This document shows, in pieces, positions 1 to 9,735 of a stretch of DNA of 64,000 nt. How positions within the stretch are numbered: position 1 is the stretch's first letter; each line of letters begins with the position of its first letter. Made by a program: the position numbers and the translations under genes. Where the stretch lies: NCBI RefSeq assembly GCF_900176405.1, contig NZ_FWXJ01000010.1:1-64000 (forward strand). The letters run 5' to 3'. The stretch is from Polynucleobacter kasalickyi. Lineage in GTDB: Bacteria; Pseudomonadota; Gammaproteobacteria; Burkholderiales; Burkholderiaceae. The notes under the pieces were generated by a model. It ran no database searches. It saw only the letters and a program-made list of their open reading frames with translations, and had not been told where the DNA came from.

Positions 1-32
1 CATTTATTATTTTAACAAGATAGAAACGTCAA

Positions 33-86
33 GGACAGACAGGCTGTCCGTGCTATTCATCCTCGCCCTGAACGGCGAGGTTTTCC
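33..86 (+). mobile_element. possible right end of an IS200/IS605-like element
   Basis: Two consecutive hairpins are visible: GGACAG/CTGTCC (33-38 with 44-49) and CCTCGCC/GGCGAGG (61-67 with 74-80, loop CTGAAC), the second followed by TTTT. The phrase around the second stem, with CCTGAA in the loop, resembles the subterminal hairpin at the right end of tnpB-carrying IS200/IS605 elements, where the omega RNA also ends. No tnpB is present in the window; it would lie upstream of base 1. The second hairpin could equally be an ordinary rho-independent terminator of an upstream plus-strand gene. Confidence 0.3.
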
Positions 87-100
87 GCACGATTGGATAA

Positions 101-139
101 AATTTAAAGCCTCTCCGAGATTCAACTCAGAGAGGCTTT
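101..139 (-). terminator. rho-independent terminator after the HbpS-like gene
   Basis: A 10-bp stem AAAGCCTCTC (106-115) pairs with GAGAGGCTTT (130-139). Read on the minus strand the hairpin is followed by TTTAAATTTT, and it lies about 30 bases beyond the stop of the HbpS-like gene. It also has a short T run on the plus strand, so it may act in both directions. Confidence 0.75.
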
Positions 140-167
140 TCTGCTATTTTTAGTAAGATTTATTAAA

Positions 168-695
168 TTACTTACTCAATGTCGCTGCGCCCGCTTTACA
201 AACTAATTCATCCTGAGATCCTGTGCCGCCTGAACAACCGATGGCACCAATGATTTTTCCATTTTCAACTAACGGGATACCGCCTCTAGAAGCGATAACG
301 CCGTCTAAAGTAATAATGTTGTTGTTTTTACCAATATTAATGCCCTTTTCAAACAACTTGGTTTCACGACGAAAACGTGCTGCTGCCTTCGCTTTGTGTT
401 CAGCAATAGCAATAGAAGCTAATTGTGCATTGTCCATTCTTTTGAAAACAATTAAATCTCCATTGACATCTACCACTGCGATATTCATTTTCCAGTTACG
501 TTTTTTTGTTTCTGCGATTGCTGCATTAATAGCAGCTTCAGCACGTTCAAGATTAATCGGAGTACCTAGTGCTAAATCGAATGGCATGGCATCAGGAACA
601 TCATCAGCTGGATCTGGGGCTGGCTGTGCCATACCAAATGATGCTTGCAAACCTACCAATATCATTATCAATATTTTTAGTTTCATTTTATTCAT
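168..695 (-). CDS. exported GlcG/HbpS-family heme-binding protein (DUF336)
   Basis: Member of the GlcG/HbpS family, small proteins that bind heme or related cofactors; the bacterial exported forms are thought to act as redox or heme sensors outside the cytoplasm. The N-terminus is a signal peptide (about residues 1-23, ending near SFGMA-Q). The rest is the single family domain, with the typical VVDVNGDLIVFKRMDNA stretch and a C-terminal ASRGGIPL...GAIGCSGGTG block. 175 residues is normal. An upstream in-frame ATG at 710 exists, but GAGGAG sits just before the ATG at 695, so I start there. It stands alone with its own terminator; ligand and pathway cannot be read from the sequence. Confidence 0.8.
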   Translation of the reverse strand: MNKMKLKILIMILVGLQASFGMAQPAPDPADDVPDAMPFDLALGTPINLERAEAAINAAIAETKKRNWKMNIAVVDVNGDLIVFKRMDNAQLASIAIAEHKAKAAARFRRETKLFEKGINIGKNNNIITLDGVIASRGGIPLVENGKIIGAIGCSGGTGSQDELVCKAGAATLSK

Positions 696-731
696 AGTGC
701 ATCTCCTCATTCATTACGTTATTTTTAAAGG

Positions 732-786
732 TGTCCTCAGTTTGCACTGATTTTCTGGTTTTGAAAATCAGTTTGAACTAAGGACA
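732..786. repeat. 55-bp imperfect inverted repeat
   Basis: ACTGATTTTC (746-755) pairs perfectly with GAAAATCAGT (763-772); outside it AGTT/AACT (739-742 with 776-779) and TGTCCT/AGGACA (732-737 with 781-786) continue the same hairpin with small mismatches. It lies between the esterase stop and the HbpS-like gene. It could terminate the esterase transcript on the minus strand, but the U run there is weak, or it could be a dispersed palindromic repeat. Confidence 0.6.
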
Positions 787-808
787 TTCCCTATGAAACA
801 AAATGGGT

Positions 809-1897
809 TTACTGAGTGAAACCTTTTTTCTTGAGCCAGTCATTAATGACTTGCGCAACTTGCATATTGTTTTTATCCATCATCATCATGTGAGAATTAC
901 CCTTAATGCCGATCTCAGGCAAGTTAATCACATCAATTTTTGCACCCGCAGCAGTATATTTTTCATTCAGTCCTAATTGCCCCTTCCTCATGGATGGCCA
1001 ACGAGAATCTTGATCAATGTAATCTCCATAAACTGTCAAGATAGGCATCCCGTTTAAGGCTGCCAACTTTTCTGGGGCTGGGTCACCGAGTCCCGCTGGT
1101 TCAACGAGCACTAAAGCTTTTACTTTGTCTGGTCTGGCTTGAGCAACTTTTTGTCCAAACTGACCACCTTGACTATGCACTAAAACTACGCAAGGGCAGA
1201 CTTTATCGACGAGTTCTGTATAGGCCTTAATCGTCACTTCATCTGTGCTGGTCCAGCGTGGCACTACTTGACGCATGAAATTCAAATAACCTTCTGCTGG
1301 GAACTGACTGCCAGCAAATTGTTTTCTTTGCGCAGGGTCGTCATTCCACCCACCTGTACCGATTCGAAAACGACTCCAAGGATTATCAATGGTTAGGTAC
1401 TGAGGTGGGGAAGGCCAAATATCTGGAGATGCAAAGCCGGATCGACCACGCTCGACAGCATCAGAAACATAGGTTTTCCAGCCATTCCGAATAAAGTACT
1501 GCTGCCAACCTTCCCGACCGTCTGGTGTTGACTCGTAAGTCACCCCGGTCAATCCACCGCCATGCCATAACAAAATTGGTAATTTTGCTTTTAGATTTTT
1601 GGGGGTGAAATACTGCACATACATCGATTCAACCAAATATTTCCCATTAGGATCAAGCCGCGCAGGTGCTCCACCTGGCGTAAAGACAACATCTTTCACT
1701 TCTTTACCACTGACTTCAGCAAACCGCCCACCAACATGAAAGGAACCTATATCCACAATATTCATCGGTGGTAATTTTGGAGTTACGGACGGTTGCGCCT
1801 GACCTACCGTTGCAAGCAGCGATAGGGAAATTAAAGAAGCGGTACGCAAATGCGCGCGAGTCTGCTTAAGCTGATGCTTTCTTTTGAAAAACCACAT
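809..1897 (-). CDS. exported alpha/beta hydrolase, esterase-713-like
   Basis: Serine hydrolase of the alpha/beta fold with an N-terminal signal peptide (basic start, hydrophobic core about 20-33, cleavage near GQA-Q, residue 34), so probably periplasmic or secreted. The oxyanion-hole loop HGGG is at 112-115. The nucleophile elbow is HSQGG with Ser242, and a late histidine in GNSH (H336) fits the catalytic triad. The stretch STPDGREGWQQYF followed by ERGRSGF resembles the esterase-713-like subfamily. 362 residues is full length. GGAGAC lies just before the ATG. Substrate is unknown; it is monocistronic. Confidence 0.8.
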   Translation of the reverse strand: MWFFKRKHQLKQTRAHLRTASLISLSLLATVGQAQPSVTPKLPPMNIVDIGSFHVGGRFAEVSGKEVKDVVFTPGGAPARLDPNGKYLVESMYVQYFTPKNLKAKLPILLWHGGGLTGVTYESTPDGREGWQQYFIRNGWKTYVSDAVERGRSGFASPDIWPSPPQYLTIDNPWSRFRIGTGGWNDDPAQRKQFAGSQFPAEGYLNFMRQVVPRWTSTDEVTIKAYTELVDKVCPCVVLVHSQGGQFGQKVAQARPDKVKALVLVEPAGLGDPAPEKLAALNGMPILTVYGDYIDQDSRWPSMRKGQLGLNEKYTAAGAKIDVINLPEIGIKGNSHMMMMDKNNMQVAQVINDWLKKKGFTQ

Positions 1898-1945
1898 ATT
1901 GTCTCCGTTATTTATAGTAAGTAATATTTTGATTTAATTTAGCAC

Positions 1946-1977
1946 AAAAAAAACCCACTTCTACAAGAAATGGGTTT
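1946..1977 (-). terminator. terminator after ssb
   Basis: AAACCCA (1951-1957) pairs with TGGGTTT (1971-1977), and the inner TTCT/AGAA extends the stem. On the minus strand the stem runs straight into a stretch of eight T residues, a strong rho-independent signal about 45 bases beyond the ssb stop. Confidence 0.85.
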
Positions 1978-2019
1978 TAGGTTTTGACATTTCATCCTCA
2001 AAACATCGCAGTTACATCT

Positions 2020-2475
2020 TTAAAATGGAATATCGTCATCCATTGCACCTAAAGATGAACTTGGTGAGCTCGATGGCAAGCTCGAAGGTGCATCATTACG
2101 CTCTCGATAGCTACTAGATGAAGGCGCACTACTCTCGCTAGAGCGACCTCCTAGCATCTGCATAGAGTCAGCAATAATATCAGTGGAGTACTTTTCAACC
2201 CCAGCATTGTCAGTCCACTTTCTAGTCCGAAGCTTTCCTTCCACATAAATAGCAGAACCTTTTTTCTGGTACTGAGCAACAACCTCAGCCAGTTTTCCAA
2301 AAAAGGTAATCCGATGCCACTCGGTTTGTTCTTTCATCTCATTCGTGGCTTTGTCTTTATATTTATCGGTGGTTGCAACAGTGATATTAGTAACAGCATC
2401 ACCACTCGGTAGATAACGTGTTTCTGGGTCTTTTCCTAGATTTCCAACAATGATTACTTTATTTACCGATGCCAT
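2020..2475 (-). CDS. ssb: single-stranded DNA-binding protein
   Basis: SSB coats single-stranded DNA in replication, repair and recombination and recruits partners through its C-terminal tip. The OB fold fills about residues 1-107, opening with [19 protein letters not shown] short Ser/Pro-rich linker follows, and the protein ends in the diagnostic acidic tip DDDIPF. A start four codons upstream is possible, but GGAGG lies seven bases before the ATG at 2475, giving 151 residues, slightly shorter than E. coli SSB because of the linker. The ssb-MFS-uvrA neighbourhood is usual in Burkholderiales. I see no LexA box (CTGT-N8-ACAG) upstream. Confidence 0.97.
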   Translation of the reverse strand: MASVNKVIIVGNLGKDPETRYLPSGDAVTNITVATTDKYKDKATNEMKEQTEWHRITFFGKLAEVVAQYQKKGSAIYVEGKLRTRKWTDNAGVEKYSTDIIADSMQMLGGRSSESSAPSSSSYRERNDAPSSLPSSSPSSSLGAMDDDIPF

Positions 2476-2571
2476 AACAACCTCCAAAAATTATTGAGTA
2501 CTACTCATGAATACTGATGCTAATGATTTCATTTTACCAATGAAACTGGTGAAATCCAGCGAAAATCGCCC

Positions 2572-3777
2572 TTACGAATGACTGGCTTTTACTTTTCTAA
2601 CCAATCCGGTCATATTAAAAATTAACAACCACCAAGCAAACATTAACCCTAAGCTAATCATAAATATGGCTTGAATTCCCAACTGACCGAACACCCATCC
2701 ACCCATAATTCCACCTAAAAACAAACCGATAGACATTGAAGTGTTGTAAATACCTAGTCCAGCCCCGCGATTATCACCAGCAATGACAGAAATAAGTGAA
2801 GGAATTAAGGACTCTAGGATGTTGAAGCCGGTAAAAAAGATTACCAAGCCAAATCCTAAAACGTATAGATTCAAATTTTCCATACCGATAATGCCGAAAA
2901 AGATTAATTGTGCGAACACCACAAAAAATGCTCCAGCCTTTAAAAGTAAGGCGAGTTGATTCTTTTTCTCTGCTCTCATGAGCATTGGGGCCATCACCAC
3001 TAAAGAAAGAATTAAAACAGTGATATACATTTTCCAGTGGGAAGGAAGATCAAGGCCATCGGCTAGCATCATGCGAGGAATAGCTATAAACATAGCAACC
3101 TGGGTGGCATGGATGAGTAATACACCTAAATTTAATTTAACCAGTTGGGAATTGTTTAGAACCTTCATAAAGCGATCCCAATTATTTTGCGTGCCCTCTG
3201 GTTGAGGAAGATTTAACATTGGCGCGGAAGGTACAAATTGAATAGTTACAATCAAGGCAGCCAGACCCAGACAAGCCATCATTACAAAGATTCCCGACAT
3301 ACCCAATAACTCATATAAGGGCGTAGCAATAATGACTGACAAGGCAAAACTCAAAGCAATACTACCCCCGATAATTGCCATTGCGCGCGTACGCACCTCT
3401 TCTCGAGTTGAATCGGCAACCCAGGCAGAAATAGCTGCAGAAATTGCACCTGCTCCTTGGATTGCACGACCTGCCAAAATCCAAAACAAATCATCATGAC
3501 TCGCGGCCACTAATGCGCCAATAATAAATAAACTCAAGCCAAAGGCAACAATTGTTTTTCGGCCATAACGGTCAGACAACATTCCTAAAGGAATATGTAA
3601 TAAAGCCTGGACCATGGCATAAATACCAATCGTCAAGCCAACCAAAGTGGAGTTATCGCCATTTGGTAGATTTTTAGCGTGCAAACTAAAAATCGGAATA
3701 ATCAAAAATAACCCAAGCATTCTGAGGGCAAAGACGCAAGCTAGGGCTATAGATGATCTAAGTTCTGACGGATTCAT
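2572..3777 (-). CDS. MFS transporter, YajR-like
   Basis: Twelve-helix major facilitator superfamily permease of the inner membrane, presumably a proton-coupled exporter. The loop 2-3 signature GMLSDRYGRK (about 65-74) is intact. The first half matches the YajR subfamily closely: the start with SLR/ALRMLGLF, then GRAIQGAGAISAA and a DSTREEVRTRAMA loop. At 401 residues it ends right after helix 12 and lacks the extra C-terminal ferredoxin-like domain of E. coli YajR. It is transcribed toward ssb and diverges from uvrA with only 50 bases between starts. Substrate is unknown. Confidence 0.88.
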   Translation of the reverse strand: MNPSELRSSIALACVFALRMLGLFLIIPIFSLHAKNLPNGDNSTLVGLTIGIYAMVQALLHIPLGMLSDRYGRKTIVAFGLSLFIIGALVAASHDDLFWILAGRAIQGAGAISAAISAWVADSTREEVRTRAMAIIGGSIALSFALSVIIATPLYELLGMSGIFVMMACLGLAALIVTIQFVPSAPMLNLPQPEGTQNNWDRFMKVLNNSQLVKLNLGVLLIHATQVAMFIAIPRMMLADGLDLPSHWKMYITVLILSLVVMAPMLMRAEKKNQLALLLKAGAFFVVFAQLIFFGIIGMENLNLYVLGFGLVIFFTGFNILESLIPSLISVIAGDNRGAGLGIYNTSMSIGLFLGGIMGGWVFGQLGIQAIFMISLGLMFAWWLLIFNMTGLVRKVKASHS

Positions 3778-3827
3778 AAATTAAGGCTATATTAATGGGT
3801 TAAGCTGAGTATAAGCACATATATATT

Positions 3828-6695
3828 ATGAACGAAGAAATTAAAATCCGTGGCGCTCGAACCCACAACCTTAAAAACATTAACCTTGATATCCCTAGAG
3901 ATAAACTCGTAGTACTGACAGGTCTTTCAGGATCCGGCAAGAGCTCTTTGGCATTTGACACGCTTTACGCGGAAGGTCAACGTCGCTACGTAGAGTCATT
4001 ATCAGCCTATGCAAGGCAGTTTTTACAATTAATGGATAAACCGGATGTGGATTCCATTGAGGGGCTCTCGCCGGCAATTTCTATTGAACAAAAGGCAACT
4101 AGCCATAATCCAAGGTCGACTGTTGGTACTGTTACTGAAATTCATGATTATTTACGTTTGTTATTTGCCCGTGCAGGGACACCTCACTGCCCAGAACATG
4201 AACTACCTCTAGAAGCCCAAAGTGTTTCGCAAATGGTGGACCATATTTTAGCGATGCCTGAAGATACAAAGCTCATGATTATGGCCCCCATCGTTTCTAA
4301 TCGTAAGGGCGAGTTTGAGGATTTGTTTGAAGACCTACAAGCGCAAGGCTTTGTCCGCTTTCGAATTCGCTCAGGTGGTGGCACAACGAATACGGCAAAA
4401 GCCAAGGTATATGAAGTCGACAGTCTACCAACCTTAAAAAAAACCGATAAGCACTCCATTGAAGTAGTAGTTGATCGTATCAAAGTAAAAGAAGATATTA
4501 AGCAACGTTTAGCTGAGTCTTTAGAAACTGCCCTTCGACTAGCTGATGGTAGAGCGCTCATCGTTGATATGGATAACGAGGGTGAAGTACTATTTTCTAA
4601 TAAATTTGCTTGCCCTATTTGCTCTTTTGCCTTGCAAGAATTAGAACCCCGATTATTCTCTTTTAACAATCCAATGGGCGCATGCCCGAGTTGCGATGGT
4701 TTAGGTCATATTTCCTTCTTCGATCCGAAACGAATTGTGATGCACCCTGAACTATCACTGGCCTCAGGAGCAATTAAAGGATGGGATCGTCGGAATCAAT
4801 TTTATTTCCGCCTGCTCCAAAACTTAGCAAACTTTGCTAAGTTTGATTTAGATGTTCCCTTTGAACTTTTAAGTCAAAAAGTTCAAGATTTGATCCTCTT
4901 CGGTTCTGGGGCCAATAAGATTGACTTTGAATACCTGAACGAAAAAGGTGTACCAGTTATCAAGCCACATACTTTTGAGGGGATTATCGCCAATTTTGAA
5001 AGGCGCTATCGTGAGACCGATTCTTCGGCAGTTCGTGAAGAATTAGCAAAATATCAAAATGTAAAGAGTTGCCCTGACTGTGCTGGTAGCCGACTTCGTA
5101 AAGAAGCCCGCTTCGTTAAAGTTGGTGAAGGACAGAGTAGTAGAGCTATTTTTGAAATTAGTAACTTACCTCTCAAAGCTGCTTACCAGTATTTTTCAGA
5201 GTTAAATCTTAAAGGTGCGAAACGAGAAATTGCGGATCGAATTGTTAAAGAAATTTCCTCTCGGCTCAAATTTTTAAATGATGTCGGATTGGATTATCTC
5301 TCTTTAGATCGAAGTGCCGATACGCTATCTGGTGGCGAAGCACAACGTATTCGATTAGCTTCACAAATTGGTTCTGGTTTAACTGGCGTCATGTACGTGT
5401 TAGATGAGCCATCCATTGGACTGCATCAACGCGATAACGATCGTTTAATCCAAACGTTAGTTTATTTACGTGACTTAGGGAACTCCGTATTGGTTGTAGA
5501 GCATGATGAAGACATGATTCGTGCGTCTGACCATGTGATTGATATTGGCCCTGGCGCTGGTGTACATGGTGGAAAAGTGATTGCACAAGGTACTCCAGCA
5601 GAAATTGAAGCCAACCCAGACTCCTTAACAGGTCAGTACTTATCTGGTAAAAAAAGAATTGAAGTACCTAAAAAGCGACTTGAACCCAATGATCGATGGA
5701 TTACGATTGAAGGCGCAACCGGGAATAATTTAAAAAATGTAACCGCTAAAATTCCTGTTGGCTTATTAACCTGCATTACAGGTGTTTCTGGCTCCGGTAA
5801 GTCCACGTTAATTAACGATACCCTGCATCATGTAGTCGCCCAACACTTATATGGTTCCCATGCGGAGCCTGAGCCTTATAAATCAATTGACGGCTTAGAA
5901 CATTTTGATAAGATTATTAGCGTTGACCAGTCTCCCATTGGTAGAACTCCGCGTTCCAACCCTGCAACTTATACTGGGTTATTTACCCCAATCAGAGAAT
6001 TATTCGCAGGTGTTCCAGCCGCACGAGAACGAGGTTATGAAACCGGTAGATTTTCATTTAACGTCAAAGGCGGTAGATGTGAAACCTGTGAGGGTGATGG
6101 CGTTATTAAAGTAGAAATGCACTTTTTACCCGACGTGTATGTCCCGTGCGATGTCTGCCATGGAAAACGTTACAACCGCGAAACTTTAGATATTCGCTAT
6201 AAAGGTAAAAATATTCACGAAGTACTAACGATGACAATTGAACAAGCCCATGACTTTTTTGAGGCGGTGCCCATTGTTCGTAGAAAATTAAAAACACTGC
6301 TAGATGTTGGTTTGGGCTATGTCCGATTAGGGCAAAGTGCCACCACTTTGTCCGGTGGTGAAGCCCAACGCGTCAAACTATCATTGGAGCTATCCAAACG
6401 AGATACGGGTAGAACGCTGTACATCTTAGATGAGCCAACGACTGGCCTACATTTCCAAGATATTCAACTGTTATTAGAAGTCATCCAATCTTTGCGAAAG
6501 CAGGGCAATACGATTCTCATCATTGAGCATAATTTGGATGTAATTAAGACAGCAGATTGGATTATTGATATGGGGCCAGAGGGCGGTGCAGGTGGCGGTT
6601 TAATCATTGCAGAGGGCAGTCCTGAGCAAATCGCAAAGTCTCCAAAAAGCTTTACTGGAAAATATTTGAAACCGCTTCTAAAAGCAGCCAACTAA
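3828..6695 (+). CDS. uvrA: excinuclease ABC subunit A
   Basis: Damage-recognition ATPase of nucleotide excision repair, which loads UvrB on lesions. Two ABC ATPase modules are visible: Walker [10 protein letters not shown] at 32-40 and GVSGSGKST near 652, with LSGGEAQR signatures near 500 and 841. Two zinc modules are present, CPIC...CPSC near 262-290 and CETC...CDVC near 751-780. The 955 residues cover the full family length. It is divergent from the MFS gene and convergent with the KefB-like gene, with a 17-base gap. No LexA-type operator is evident in the 50-base upstream gap. Confidence 0.98.
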   Translation: MNEEIKIRGARTHNLKNINLDIPRDKLVVLTGLSGSGKSSLAFDTLYAEGQRRYVESLSAYARQFLQLMDKPDVDSIEGLSPAISIEQKATSHNPRSTVGTVTEIHDYLRLLFARAGTPHCPEHELPLEAQSVSQMVDHILAMPEDTKLMIMAPIVSNRKGEFEDLFEDLQAQGFVRFRIRSGGGTTNTAKAKVYEVDSLPTLKKTDKHSIEVVVDRIKVKEDIKQRLAESLETALRLADGRALIVDMDNEGEVLFSNKFACPICSFALQELEPRLFSFNNPMGACPSCDGLGHISFFDPKRIVMHPELSLASGAIKGWDRRNQFYFRLLQNLANFAKFDLDVPFELLSQKVQDLILFGSGANKIDFEYLNEKGVPVIKPHTFEGIIANFERRYRETDSSAVREELAKYQNVKSCPDCAGSRLRKEARFVKVGEGQSSRAIFEISNLPLKAAYQYFSELNLKGAKREIADRIVKEISSRLKFLNDVGLDYLSLDRSADTLSGGEAQRIRLASQIGSGLTGVMYVLDEPSIGLHQRDNDRLIQTLVYLRDLGNSVLVVEHDEDMIRASDHVIDIGPGAGVHGGKVIAQGTPAEIEANPDSLTGQYLSGKKRIEVPKKRLEPNDRWITIEGATGNNLKNVTAKIPVGLLTCITGVSGSGKSTLINDTLHHVVAQHLYGSHAEPEPYKSIDGLEHFDKIISVDQSPIGRTPRSNPATYTGLFTPIRELFAGVPAARERGYETGRFSFNVKGGRCETCEGDGVIKVEMHFLPDVYVPCDVCHGKRYNRETLDIRYKGKNIHEVLTMTIEQAHDFFEAVPIVRRKLKTLLDVGLGYVRLGQSATTLSGGEAQRVKLSLELSKRDTGRTLYILDEPTTGLHFQDIQLLLEVIQSLRKQGNTILIIEHNLDVIKTADWIIDMGPEGGAGGGLIIAEGSPEQIAKSPKSFTGKYLKPLLKAAN

Positions 6696-6712
6696 ATAAG
6701 GTAGCTGATAGA

Positions 6713-8716
6713 CTAGACTAGAATTTTCAGTAATCTCTTTTCGGCTTTTTCTAAACAATCGGGGGATCCTAGCAAAGTAAGGATATCCTCTTCTTGAAAG
6801 GTAATGCTTTCATCAGGGGCTAGGTTCTTGTAATTTGAGTGGGATCCTGAGATTTTTCGACGGATAGCATGCAAATCGGCTCCTGACTCTTTCTGCAACC
6901 AATCTAGGTTTTTTCCGACTCCCTGAGTATTAGCTTTTAACTTTACAGAATGTAACCTTGAAGAGTTGGTGGTTTCACTGTCATCATTTTCAAAACTCGG
7001 AAAAAAGCCTTTCAATGCGCCGTATCGATTTTCCCTAGCCTGAGTCACCCGTCTTATAACCCGTTTAATCGGCACACCTACTACCGTTAAAACTTGTGCC
7101 GACAACATCAAGCCACCTTCCGTTTTCTCAGGAATCACTTGAGTAGCGCCAACTAATTCTAATTTTTCCACTTCGGTCTCATCGGTTGCGCGAACAATGA
7201 TGGGTATCCCTGGGTGTAATAATTCGACTTGTTGAATCACTTTTATTGTTTCGTTGATATTTTGAAATGTAATGACCACGGCTTTGGCTCGCACGATACC
7301 TGCTGCAATCAGATGGTTTTTACTTTGCGAAGCACCGTAAACCACAGATTTACCGGCTTGACTGGCATCACTGACTCGGTCAGGGTCCGCATCTAGTGCG
7401 ATATATTTAATTTGTTCTTGCTCTAAGATGGTTGCTAGCTGCTGTCCAGAAATGCCAAACCCACAAATAATTACATGATCTGAATTTTTCAAGCTTTGTG
7501 AGGCAATTTTGGTCAAATTAAGGGATTGATTAAACCATTCATTCCTGACGAATCTCAAAGTAATCTTATCGTTAAATTGAATCAACACTGGTGCCAACAT
7601 CATCGATAACAACATTGCGGCAATGACAGACTGCGAAACACTAGGAACAATCCAATCCAGTTGATCAATCTGTTGAATTAAAACAAAACCAAATTCACCT
7701 GCTTGGGTCAAACAAATTCCCGTTCTAATCGCCTCAGCAGAGCTAGCACCGAAGCGCTTGGCCAAACCAGCAACAATCACAAATTTCAGGATGAGCGCCC
7801 CAAAAAATAGGAATATGACTAAATGGAAATGATTAAAAACAACATGGAAATCGACCAACATACCGATGGAAATGAAAAACAGCCCTAATAAAATATCTCG
7901 GAAAGACTCAATGCCCTCTTCCACTTGAAATCGATAAGGGGTTTCAGCAATTAACATACCAGCCATAAAGGCCCCTAATGCCATTGATAAGCCGATATAT
8001 TCAGTGATGGCAGATACGCCAATGACCACTAATAAGACATTAAGCATGAAGAGTTCTTGCGATTTCATACTAGCCACTAACTTAAACCACGAACTAAAGA
8101 TACTTTTTCCAACAACGAAAATTAACAGTAAGGCGACTGTTATTTTTACTCCAGCTAACGATAAAGCAACGGCCATATCTCCTGAGTTTTTATCTAAGGA
8201 GGGGATTAAGATGAGCAAGAAAATGACCACTAAATCCTGGAAGATCAGTACACCAACAACATTTTTGCCGTGGGGAGTATCGAGCTCAAATTTTTCAGCA
8301 AGTCCTTTGATCACAATCGCTGTTGAAGACATGGCTAAAGCCCCCCCCAATGCAAACAAGACATGCCAAGGAAGGCTTAAGGGCAGAAAAAAACGTAGTA
8401 AGTATCCGGCTGGGATTGTCAAAAACATTGTCAGGAAGACCTGGCTGGCCCCAAATCCAAAAACAATGCTCTTCATCGACTTGAGTTTGCTTAAATTAAA
8501 CTCTAAACCAATCGAGAACATCAGAAAAACAACCCCAAACTCAGCAAAGTTCTTTAACATGGTGCTATCAGCTGCTAGAGCAGTAGCATTTGGACCAATC
8601 ACAAGGCCTGCTAATAAATAACCTAAAATAGGAGGTAATTTACTAGCGCGTATTATTAGTACCCCAGCAAGTGCTGAGGCCAATAAGATGAGTGCGGTTT
8701 GCAAAATAGAAGGCAT
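6713..8716 (-). CDS. KefB/KefC-type cation:proton antiporter with RCK domains
   Basis: CPA2-family monovalent cation/H+ antiporter of the inner membrane (K+ efflux type). About 385 residues of transmembrane helices come first. A Rossmann RCK-N domain follows from about residue 412, beginning HVIICGFGISGQQLA (NAD-binding glycine motif), then a TrkA-C domain near 570-665. 667 residues is typical. The coding strand carries a run of eight G at 8341-8348 (GGA codons). The ATG is only 12 bases from the divergent kdsD ATG and has no clear Shine-Dalgarno. Whether glutathione gates it, as in E. coli KefB/C, is not determinable here. Confidence 0.9.
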   Translation of the reverse strand: MPSILQTALILLASALAGVLIIRASKLPPILGYLLAGLVIGPNATALAADSTMLKNFAEFGVVFLMFSIGLEFNLSKLKSMKSIVFGFGASQVFLTMFLTIPAGYLLRFFLPLSLPWHVLFALGGALAMSSTAIVIKGLAEKFELDTPHGKNVVGVLIFQDLVVIFLLILIPSLDKNSGDMAVALSLAGVKITVALLLIFVVGKSIFSSWFKLVASMKSQELFMLNVLLVVIGVSAITEYIGLSMALGAFMAGMLIAETPYRFQVEEGIESFRDILLGLFFISIGMLVDFHVVFNHFHLVIFLFFGALILKFVIVAGLAKRFGASSAEAIRTGICLTQAGEFGFVLIQQIDQLDWIVPSVSQSVIAAMLLSMMLAPVLIQFNDKITLRFVRNEWFNQSLNLTKIASQSLKNSDHVIICGFGISGQQLATILEQEQIKYIALDADPDRVSDASQAGKSVVYGASQSKNHLIAAGIVRAKAVVITFQNINETIKVIQQVELLHPGIPIIVRATDETEVEKLELVGATQVIPEKTEGGLMLSAQVLTVVGVPIKRVIRRVTQARENRYGALKGFFPSFENDDSETTNSSRLHSVKLKANTQGVGKNLDWLQKESGADLHAIRRKISGSHSNYKNLAPDESITFQEEDILTLLGSPDCLEKAEKRLLKILV

Positions 8717-8728
8717 ATACTAAATATT

Positions 8729-9724
8729 ATGATATTCGAACAAAGTGAACATTTCACTAATTTGGCTAAGAATACCCTTGAAATTGAATCTCAGGGTATT
8801 CAACTACTGAAAAATCGGTTTGATAACCAAGAACAACGGGATGCTTTTTTAAAAGCCGTTGATCTTTTAATGCATTGTCGGGGCCGGATTGTGGTGTCTG
8901 GCATAGGCAAATCAGGACATATTGCCAGAAAAATTGCCGCAACCTTCGCCTCAACGGGTTCACCTGCCTTTTTTGTCCATCCTGCAGAAGCAAGCCATGG
9001 CGACCTAGGCATGGTGCAATCTGAAGATGTTTTTCTGGCCTTATCCTACTCTGGAGAAGCGACTGAATTGATGACCATTGTGCCATTAATTAAACGGATG
9101 GGGGCTAAACTCATTGCCATGACTGGCAAACCAGAATCTTCATTAGCAAAATTTGCGGATATTCATCTAAATGTAGCCATTCAAAAAGAAGCTTGTCCTC
9201 TAAATCTTGCACCTACCACTAGCACGACAGCTACTCTGGCGATGGGCGATGCACTGGCGGTGGTCTTATTAGATGCAAAAAATTTCCAAGCAAGCGATTT
9301 TGCCTTGTCTCATCCCGGTGGCAGCTTAGGTAAAAGATTGCTGACATTAGTCCGAGATATCATGCACTCAGGCAATGATATTCCCACGAATACCGTCACC
9401 GACTCCTTTAAAAATCTTTTATTAGAAATGTCTAAAAAAAGATTGGGGATGACCATCATCACTGATATCAACCAATCTGTTTTAGGTGTGTTTACCGATG
9501 GTGATTTACGTAGATTGTTAGAAAAAACATTACAACTTGAAGATGTTAAGGTTGCAGATGTGATTACACTCCAGCCGAAAACTGTCTCGCAAGATGTCTT
9601 GGCGGCAGAGGCTTTAGAAATCATGGAACGCCATCGCATTAACCAATTAGTGGTGGTTGATCAACACAATAAATTAGTTGGTGCCTTAAATATGCACGAC
9701 TTACTTACCAACAAAATTCTCTAG
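8729..9724 (+). CDS. kdsD: arabinose-5-phosphate isomerase
   Basis: Converts ribulose 5-phosphate to arabinose 5-phosphate, the first committed step of Kdo synthesis for lipopolysaccharide. An SIS sugar-isomerase domain occupies about 30-170 (GIGKSGHIARKIAATFASTG, then HPAEASHGDLGM and LSHPGGSLG). Two CBS repeats follow at about 205-330, ending MHDLL. It aligns end to end with E. coli KdsD; 331 residues from the ATG at 8729. A longer in-frame start at 8699 would overlap the divergent KefB-like gene and adds no conserved sequence. It heads the kdsD-kdsC-lptCAB series. Confidence 0.95.
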   Translation: MIFEQSEHFTNLAKNTLEIESQGIQLLKNRFDNQEQRDAFLKAVDLLMHCRGRIVVSGIGKSGHIARKIAATFASTGSPAFFVHPAEASHGDLGMVQSEDVFLALSYSGEATELMTIVPLIKRMGAKLIAMTGKPESSLAKFADIHLNVAIQKEACPLNLAPTTSTTATLAMGDALAVVLLDAKNFQASDFALSHPGGSLGKRLLTLVRDIMHSGNDIPTNTVTDSFKNLLLEMSKKRLGMTIITDINQSVLGVFTDGDLRRLLEKTLQLEDVKVADVITLQPKTVSQDVLAAEALEIMERHRINQLVVVDQHNKLVGALNMHDLLTNKIL

Positions 9725-9735
9725 GCGACTGCATT

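Noticed and set aside
223..750. 175-codon plus-strand open frame over the HbpS-like gene
   Set aside because: The minus-strand gene has a clear family match, signal peptide, ribosome site and terminator; the plus frame has none.
2527..2545. TTTCATT/AATGAAA inverted repeat after the MFS gene
   Set aside because: Seven AT-rich base pairs with no following U run; too weak to call a terminator.
3778..3827. Possible LexA box between the MFS gene and uvrA
   Set aside because: No CTGT-N8-ACAG palindrome or close variant is present; SOS control cannot be supported from sequence.
4184..4669. 161-codon minus-strand open frame within uvrA
   Set aside because: Fully antisense to a conserved uvrA region; its translation shows no family motif and has a skewed Ser/Arg-rich composition typical of a shadow frame.
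8004..8621. 205-codon plus-strand open frame within the KefB-like gene
   Set aside because: Antisense to the membrane domain of an intact antiporter; the product is Lys/Thr-rich with no recognisable domain.
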